From a virus, in IMG/VR virus record IMGVR_UViG_3300050821_007047, positions 1 to 43,890 of that record: 43,890 nt of DNA; one strand, given 5' to 3'. The position numbers and the translations under genes are program-made. Shown here piece after piece: positions 39,886 through 43,890 of the stretch. Below the pieces are notes generated by a model. That model worked only from the letters and a program-made list of their open reading frames with translations. It was not told where the DNA came from and searched no databases. Numbering within the stretch: the first letter of the stretch is position 1; the number at the start of each line of letters is the position of its first letter.

Positions 39886-40272
39886 TCATTTCCGGTGTCG
39901 CTTGTTGCGGGGCGGTTTTGGCGGCGGCAACGGCGGCAGCGGACCCTGCACAGTCGGCAGGCGCCCGAGCATCATGTGCTGGCGCTCGACAAGCTGACGC
40001 AGCTCGCGCGGCGACATGCCGGCCAGCAAGTGTTGGTTATTCCGGATGGCTTCGCGGATGCGGCGCTCGTCATCGAGCCGGTCGAGATAGTCCGCGACCG
40101 CCTTGATAATCATGTTGCTGACGCTGCGGCGCTGCCCTGGCGCGTGCTGTTCCAAGCGCGCGAGCAGGTCCACGTCCATCCGAATATTGATTTGCTTGGT
40201 ATGCGCGACCCGGCGCGGCTTGGGCGGAACGTCCCCCGACATGCGTCTGGACCTGTGTCTGCTTTTGCCCAT
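39886..40272 (-). CDS. Ribbon-helix-helix regulator, 128 aa
   Basis: TKQINIRMDVDLLARLEQHA and SVSNMIIKAVADYLDRL form one strand and two helices of the Arc/CopG fold, preceded by a basic arm and followed by a helical segment and a Pro-rich basic tail. It is the only minus-strand gene between two plus-strand operons and faces the one starting at 40363, so it probably represses that promoter or itself. An ATG ten codons in is an alternative start. Confidence 0.75.
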   Translation of the reverse strand: MGKSRHRSRRMSGDVPPKPRRVAHTKQINIRMDVDLLARLEQHAPGQRRSVSNMIIKAVADYLDRLDDERRIREAIRNNQHLLAGMSPRELRQLVERQHMMLGRLPTVQGPLPPLPPPKPPRNKRHRK

Positions 40273-40307
40273 TGTGGCAATTACAAGACCCTTACATCAC
40301 AAATGGG

Positions 40308-40336
40308 TTGACAACGCATCTGCGTTGGGATTTTAC
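40308..40336 (+). promoter_or_regulatory. Promoter with palindromic operator in the spacer
   Basis: TTGACA and TTTTAC with 17 bases between them. The spacer contains AACGCATCTGCGTT (40313-40326), a perfect 6-2-6 palindrome. A ribbon-helix-helix gene is divergent from here, so the palindrome is a likely operator for it. The start codon at 40363 has an AGGGAGGG site. Confidence 0.6.
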
Positions 40337-40362
40337 GGCGGCGGAAGAGGGAGGGTAGGCGC

Positions 40363-40626
40363 ATGGCAAAAGGCCCGATGGTCACTCCGCGCTTCATCCT
40401 CGAAGAAAAACCAAAGATGGGTTGGCGGTACGTGTTCCTGGCAAACGCAGCGGGCATGCTGCTCAGTACGGAGCCGGTGTGCTCGTTCCCGGTCGACGAA
40501 CATCCGTGGTTTGCGAAGTGGATTCTCGAACAGCGCGTCCCCGTCGAGCTACCCGACGTGGCGACCGACCGGAAAGCACTCAACGAGAAAGCAAAGGAGA
40601 TTCTCGACAAGGACAAGAAGAAATGA
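40363..40626 (+). CDS. Hypothetical protein, 87 aa
   Basis: Strong AGGGAGGG ribosome binding site. Beta-rich start (FILEEKPKMGWRYVFLANA) and a Lys-rich C-terminal helix (RKALNEKAKEILDKDKKK). First gene of the right plus operon, directly under the putative ribbon-helix-helix control. Not recognised. Confidence 0.6.
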   Translation: MAKGPMVTPRFILEEKPKMGWRYVFLANAAGMLLSTEPVCSFPVDEHPWFAKWILEQRVPVELPDVATDRKALNEKAKEILDKDKKK

Positions 40627-40832
40627 GCCGCTGGACGCACGCGCTCTGCCGGGCCTGCTATCAGGTCCGGCGCCCGACCGTCGCGATTCCACATCTGGTC
40701 GTGGACGGGGAGCCCGCCATGTGTTGCTCGTGCGGGAACGCGGCACTGCCGGGGCTTTACTACCGGGACGACCCGAAGCTCTATAAATACTGCGGTCTGA
40801 GCCATCCGGAGGAACAGGACGATGCTGGATAA
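40623..40832 (+). CDS. Small zinc-ribbon-like protein, 69 aa
   Basis: ATGA overlap start. Cysteines as LCRACYQV, MCCSCGNA and YCGLSHPE give a complete CxxC-CxC-C-H set for one or two zinc ions. This is the same style of miniprotein as in the left early region. Function unknown. Confidence 0.6.
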   Translation: MSRWTHALCRACYQVRRPTVAIPHLVVDGEPAMCCSCGNAALPGLYYRDDPKLYKYCGLSHPEEQDDAG

Positions 40833-41088
40833 GCGCGACCCACACTATGCGCTCGGGTTCGAGCACGGACAGGCCGGTGTCGAGCGCTACGTATTCCAGG
40901 ACTGCGAAAACCAGCGACGCTATCTCATCGGCTACGAGCATGGACAGCCGGTCGTCGGTCGGCGCACCGCCTCAGAGTCCCTCTCGGCCTTCGAACAGCT
41001 CGCCAAGCAGATGCAGCACCAGCAACAGTCTCGTTTCAGGCAATCGATCTGGGGCGGAAACGGCACGGTCTTTCCCGGCAAGCCGTGA
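40822..41088 (+). CDS. Hypothetical protein, 88 aa
   Basis: Overlaps the previous gene by 11 bases. Two similar segments, YALGFEHGQAGVERYVF and YLIGYEHGQPVVGRR, form an internal duplication, followed by a Gln-rich helix. Not recognised. Confidence 0.55.
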   Translation: MLDKRDPHYALGFEHGQAGVERYVFQDCENQRRYLIGYEHGQPVVGRRTASESLSAFEQLAKQMQHQQQSRFRQSIWGGNGTVFPGKP

Positions 41089-41594
41089 CCTTCCGGTCGC
41101 ACTTCGGCTTCCTCTTCGACTTCTGCGACCTGCACGTGTCGCGCTGGGCCTCACGGCGACAATCGGACTGGAACCGCCTAGGTGCCCTGGACCTTATTCC
41201 CCGCTACTTCGACCGCCAGGGATTCCCCATCCCCGGCGACGGTCCGATGGATGCCGTGCTCGCCTGGGCGAAGGTCCGCGAAGAGACCGACTGCATCGTC
41301 GCGTGGGACGAGCTGCCCGACGGGTCGCACCTCTCCACCGTCTGGCTCGGGATGGACCATAACTTCTTCTTCGGTCCGCCGCACATCTTCGAGACCATGC
41401 GGTTTACCCGCGACACGCACCCCGTCCAGCTCCCCGGCGGCACGGAATTCCAGGGCCGGGAGTCACTCGAATTCCCCGACCCGTTTGGCGAGCCCGGCGA
41501 GACGGCAGACCAGCTCCGCTATACGACCGAAGAGGAAGCGCTGGCGGCGCACCACGAGATTGTGCGACGTATCCGGCTCCGGGAGGGACACTAA
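41085..41594 (+). CDS. Conserved phage hypothetical protein, 169 aa
   Basis: The GTG start overlaps the previous stop. RYFDRQGFPIPGDGPMDAVL, followed by LSTVWLGMDHNFFFGPPHIF and then FETMRFT, is a pattern I recall from many phage genomes as an unnamed family. Probably a cytoplasmic alpha/beta protein. No catalytic motif identified. Confidence 0.65.
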   Translation: MTFRSHFGFLFDFCDLHVSRWASRRQSDWNRLGALDLIPRYFDRQGFPIPGDGPMDAVLAWAKVREETDCIVAWDELPDGSHLSTVWLGMDHNFFFGPPHIFETMRFTRDTHPVQLPGGTEFQGRESLEFPDPFGEPGETADQLRYTTEEEALAAHHEIVRRIRLREGH

Positions 41595-41595
41595 G

Positions 41596-41931
41596 ATGGC
41601 AGCCCTGACCGTCATCCTCGATGTCAAACAAGTCGCGGCGATACTCGGCATGACGCCCCCGGCACTGCATGCTCTTCGGCGGGCAGGCGGCGGACCGCCG
41701 TGCTTCCGCTACATCCCGCGCGGGCGCGTCGTCTACCGACTGCAGGATGTCGTGCTGTGGGTAAGTGTCGTCAATGTGCGCGCGGCATCCGCCCTGGCAG
41801 CCGTGTACGATGCCGCCGTCACCGAAGGCATCGCGGACTACAATGAGCTGCGGACACGAGCATTGACTGCCGCGCAACAGGCACAGGAGAAACATGACGG
41901 CACTCTCACGGGCACGCAGACCCGACACTAG
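41596..41931 (+). CDS. Excisionase-like helix-turn-helix protein, 111 aa
   Basis: LDVKQVAAILGMTPPALHAL is a MerR/AlpA/Xis-type helix-turn-helix; the wing GGPPCFRYIPRGRVVYRLQD and the WV end complete the excisionase-like domain. The C-terminal half is helical. With two tyrosine recombinases in the genome, this could be the partner of the one that does not have a neighbouring excisionase. A transcription regulator is equally possible. Confidence 0.6.
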   Translation: MAALTVILDVKQVAAILGMTPPALHALRRAGGGPPCFRYIPRGRVVYRLQDVVLWVSVVNVRAASALAAVYDAAVTEGIADYNELRTRALTAAQQAQEKHDGTLTGTQTRH

Positions 41932-41951
41932 GAGGGTCACTTAGGCAACGC

Positions 41952-42176
41952 ATGACCTTCTCGCTCGCCTTCGCCATCGTCCAGTGGGGCATCCTGCTCC
42001 CCTTCCAGGTCTATTGCGTCTGGCGCTCCTGGCGGAATTGGAAGGAGTCCGACACGGAGCTTGAGGACGCGCGCCGGCTCCGGCAGGACGCGCTCGATAG
42101 CTACCTGGAGATGCTCCACGATCTGCGGTCCGTCGAGCCCGGCACCGACGCAGAGAAGCCGCCCACGGTGCAATGA
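41952..42176 (+). CDS. Single-TM protein, 74 aa
   Basis: N-terminal hydrophobic helix (FSLAFAIVQWGILLPFQVYC), then a charged helix with DARRLRQDALDSYLEMLHDL. The family is unknown. Membrane-anchored coiled coil; possible superinfection or host-takeover factor, unsupported. Confidence 0.55.
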   Translation: MTFSLAFAIVQWGILLPFQVYCVWRSWRNWKESDTELEDARRLRQDALDSYLEMLHDLRSVEPGTDAEKPPTVQ

Positions 42177-42271
42177 AAGCTAGGGAGCCAGCCACACGCC
42201 GCTCGTCCGGGCGTGAGCCTGCCGCGTCCGTGGCGGGGCTGGCAAGATCAGTGAAAGGTGGGGTTCCTGAT

Positions 42272-42631
42272 CTAGAGCAGCCGTCCTTGCGATACTGGCA
42301 GGAGCTGCTCCACTTTCCACTTCCGCTTCTTCGCATACGCGAGCAGCCACGCGAGCGAATGATCCTTCCGCACCAGCACCCAGTCAAGAACCGGCGGCGT
42401 CGCCACCACTTCCCCACCCTCAACCTTCACGCCGCAGCAGAACCATTGCCCCTCGATCCGGTACCACTCGCCAGCCGCCACGCGCTCGGGTATAGCACGA
42501 GATGCTTTTCTCTCTCTCGGGGAAAGCAGCTCCTGCGTCGGTTCCCGTCCCCTGACAAACGGATGCCGCCCCCGGCGACGTTTCCCTCGCTTGATGTGAC
42601 CTGGGGTCCGGGGGCCGGCGCGGGAGTCCAT
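42272..42631 (-). CDS. Hypothetical protein, 119 aa
   Basis: The C-terminal 70 residues read as a normal folded domain (GEWYRIEGQWFCCGVKVEGG, VLDWVLVRKDHSLAWLLAYA). The first 48 are basic and Arg-rich. No good ribosome binding site stands before the ATG; CCCCGAGAGAGAGAAAAG, the GA leader of the left genes, lies inside on this strand, before a possible internal GTG. So the true start may be internal. It opposes the plus operon in a 475-base gap. Confidence 0.45.
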   Translation of the reverse strand: MDSRAGPRTPGHIKRGKRRRGRHPFVRGREPTQELLSPRERKASRAIPERVAAGEWYRIEGQWFCCGVKVEGGEVVATPPVLDWVLVRKDHSLAWLLAYAKKRKWKVEQLLPVSQGRLL

Positions 42632-42651
42632 ACCCCCACGGAGCGCGCGGC

Positions 42652-42816
42652 ATGACGATCAAGCAACTCGACGCATGGAATCGACTGCGCGAGGATTTGG
42701 AGCGCGAGCGCGACGAAGCCCGCGCCGCGCTGCGAACGATCGTCGAGAATGTCGATACATGGTCCATTGCGCAGCTCCGTGCGTACATCCGCGCCCTGCC
42801 GTGGGCGAAAGAATGA
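42652..42816 (+). CDS. Small helical protein, 54 aa
   Basis: MTIKQLDAWNRLREDLERER and a second helix (VDTWSIAQLRAYIRALPW) form a helical hairpin. It is coupled to the following TM miniprotein by ATGA. No strong binding site; start chosen as the first ATG of an otherwise open frame. Function unknown. Confidence 0.5.
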   Translation: MTIKQLDAWNRLREDLERERDEARAALRTIVENVDTWSIAQLRAYIRALPWAKE

Positions 42817-42929
42817 GCGCACCCGAGCCCGCCGCGACCGCCCGCCAGCTCCGCTTCTCCCTCGAACTCTCCGGCGTCGCCGCCTTCGCCGCCGGCCTCA
42901 TCGTCGGCTACCTCCTGGCCCAGCTCTGA
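42813..42929 (+). CDS. Single-TM miniprotein, 38 aa
   Basis: A 38-codon frame with the TM helix VAAFAAGLIVGYLLAQL at the C-terminus; ATGA overlap with the upstream gene. It ends the right plus operon just as another 38-residue TM miniprotein ends the recombination operon at 18853. Function unknown. Confidence 0.5.
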   Translation: MSAPEPAATARQLRFSLELSGVAAFAAGLIVGYLLAQL

Positions 42930-42931
42930 CA

Positions 42932-42958
42932 CCCCATTGTTTCCTGGGGAACATTTTT
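42932..42958 (+). terminator. Candidate terminator of the right plus operon
   Basis: CCCCA/TGGGG (5 bp, 8-base loop) followed by AACATTTTT, starting 3 bases after the last stop codon. The stem is short but the context is right. Confidence 0.5.
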
Positions 42959-43092
42959 GTACGCTCTCCCCCGCTGGCAGGCTCGGGAACGACAGACGAG
43001 CCGACTCCGTGTCCCGCCGGCTTTCCTCTTTGCAGGCTCAACGGTGAGGCACCCCCGCGTAACCGGAGCCTCCTAAGTCCCCTCCTTCGGAT

Positions 43093-43143
43093 ACCCCCTC
43101 CCCGACCCTCAGGGCTTACCCTCCCGGCGGTCTCGGAGGGGGT
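43093..43143 (-). terminator. Long inverted repeat at the 3' end of minus gene
   Basis: ACCCCCTCC and GGAGGGGGT are exact inverses around the stop codon of the minus-strand gene, with a 33-base loop. Possibly a terminator or an mRNA 3' end structure; no T-run on the minus strand. Confidence 0.35.
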
Positions 43144-43439
43144 TTCCTCTTTCCAGGGTTCCACTTGCACTTCCCCTCCCGGTATCGACACAACCGCCGG
43201 GGACCGTGCTCGCAGGTCTCGGCATCCACCACCGGGCGCGGCGTTACCGTGACGCCCCATCCATCCGCCGCCAGGTGCGGATAGCGCTCCCCAAGTTCCC
43301 GGTTCACCGCATCTTGCAGCAGCTCGGCGGCGAGCTGGGCACGGCTCGGGGGCAACGGCTGCCCACACGTCACGCACCGCCCCTCTTTCCGACGGCGCGC
43401 TCGCAGCGCCCGCATCAGCTCCGCCTTCGTCTGCCCCAT
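43116..43439 (-). CDS. Small Cys-rich protein, 107 aa
   Basis: KAELMRALRARRRKEGRCVTCGQPLPPS is typical of short phage proteins with an N-terminal helix and a CxxC knuckle; a second pair lies in ETCEHGPRRLCRYREG. The C-terminus is Lys/Pro-rich. Two tandem 22-base repeats with -35-like hexamers lie directly upstream. There is no Shine-Dalgarno, so leaderless translation is likely. Function unknown; the strong control signals suggest a regulator. Confidence 0.55.
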   Translation of the reverse strand: MGQTKAELMRALRARRRKEGRCVTCGQPLPPSRAQLAAELLQDAVNRELGERYPHLAADGWGVTVTPRPVVDAETCEHGPRRLCRYREGKCKWNPGKRKPPPRPPGG

Positions 43440-43448
43440 AGGCGACTA

Positions 43449-43504
43449 CGGTTACTCCCCCCGGTAACAGTAGTCAAAACCGGCGGTAACAGTAGTCAAA
43501 ACCG
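43449..43504 (-). promoter_or_regulatory. Promoter/operator with tandem 22-bp repeat
   Basis: CGGTAACAGTAGTCAAAACCG occurs twice on the plus strand, at 43462-43482 and 43484-43504. On the minus strand each copy contains TTGACT; the downstream copy is followed after 17 bases by TAACCG, and the start codon is 9 bases further. A partial inverted half-site (GTTAC at 43451-43455 facing GTAAC) lies beside it. This is a likely operator of a tightly controlled promoter. Confidence 0.6.
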
Positions 43505-43645
43505 CCCGTGCCGCAGGCCCCCCCGCCCCTGAGCCCGCCCTGTCCCGCTATCCGGCTCTCCGTGCTACGTCCGCCTCTCAATGCCGCCCAGCCGGCGGGA
43601 TTTTGCCACGGCGGACCCTCCCGACTGCAGATTCCGCACTCCCGC

Positions 43646-43843
43646 TCACTTTCCCCCGTCTTTCCGCGCTCCGCGCGCCCCTCGACGCCCTTTTCGCTCC
43701 GACGAGGGCACGCCAGCCGGAATCTCTCCACTTTCCGCCCCCTTAGCGCCATCTTGCGGCTTTTCCCCCTCCAGAAACGCCCACAGCAGGAAAACCGCCA
43801 CCATATCCTCGATTTTCGGCCCTGGACGCGCCTTCCAGCTCAT
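43646..43843 (-). CDS. Small hypothetical protein, 65 aa
   Basis: An ATG preceded by GGGGGTGG opens a frame with a hydrophobic segment (EDMVAVFLLWAFLEGEK) and a Gly/Ala/Lys-rich charged tail. The start lies inside the terminal repeat, so on the closed molecule it is next to the gene-free left region. A plus-strand frame of similar length overlaps it and looks less protein-like. Doubtful but possible. Confidence 0.35.
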   Translation of the reverse strand: MSWKARPGPKIEDMVAVFLLWAFLEGEKPQDGAKGAESGEIPAGVPSSERKGRRGARGARKDGGK

Positions 43844-43890
43844 TTTCCACCCCCAAAACGGCTCTGGAGGGCCCAAATAGCCCCCAGACA
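43800..43890. repeat. Right copy of 91-bp terminal direct repeat
   Basis: Identical to bases 1-91. See the left copy. When annotated as a circle, one copy should be removed, giving 43,799 bp. Confidence 0.95.

Noticed and set aside
42173-42655. Plus-strand 160-codon frame
   Set aside because: Poor protein character; the opposite strand reads as a plausible folded domain.
43462-43504. CRISPR repeats
   Set aside because: The two copies are tandem with a single base between them; there are no spacers and no cas genes.

Overview
The window is a complete or nearly complete GC-rich genome of a tailed phage (Caudoviricetes). Its first 91 bases recur exactly as its last 91, so the unique sequence is 43,799 bp and the molecule is either circular or circularly permuted. 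The repeat may only be an assembly overlap. The virion set is podovirus-like: terminase large subunit, portal, scaffold-like protein, SU10-family capsid protein, adaptor, several Gly/Gln/Ala-rich internal proteins, one with a lytic transglycosylase domain, a nozzle-like beta protein and a fibre with an S74 autoprotease. There is no tape measure, sheath or major tail tube protein. The host cannot be named from the sequence. The phage is probably temperate: an integrase and an excisionase-like gene sit beside an attP core that copies the 3' part of a tRNA-Arg(ACG) gene.

Layout. 92-923: no genes, several hairpins. 924-6724 (+): small, mostly unknown early genes (DUF932-like, Cys-rich miniproteins), separated by hairpins and GA-rich leaders. 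A five-copy iteron array lies at 4205-4292, and a second, Xer-like tyrosine recombinase at 5396-6310. 12949-6672 (-): replication initiator, RuvC-like resolvase, nozzle-like protein and two proteins with signal peptides, one of them a LamG protein. 12996-13390: attP with arm-type repeats. 14875-13355 (-): excisionase-like gene and integrase. 14876-15108: divergent switch-like regulatory region. 15109-18969 (+): recombination operon with a putative annealing protein and a PD-(D/E)XK exonuclease. 37410-18966 (-): packaging and virion operon of about 22 genes, most of them overlapping by 1-4 bases. 37622-39882 (+): lysis region with a coiled-coil membrane protein, a GH19-like endolysin and a two-TM protein. 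40272-39886 (-): ribbon-helix-helix regulator, facing a second plus operon at 40363-42929 of small, mostly unknown genes. 43116-43843: minus-strand small genes, with a tandem-repeat promoter/operator at 43449-43504.

How the parts fit. TerL and portal package DNA into the capsid. The internal proteins and transglycosylase would be ejected at infection. The endolysin and membrane proteins would open the cell. The annealing protein, exonuclease and RuvC-like enzyme form a homologous recombination and resolution set. The initiator has a DnaT-like C-terminus, and no helicase or polymerase is seen, so the host replisome is probably recruited.

The least explained parts are the iteron array beside a second tyrosine recombinase, which could point to a plasmid-like state alongside tRNA integration, the repeated hairpin-plus-GA leaders, and promoters placed so close to their start codons that the transcripts would be leaderless or nearly so.
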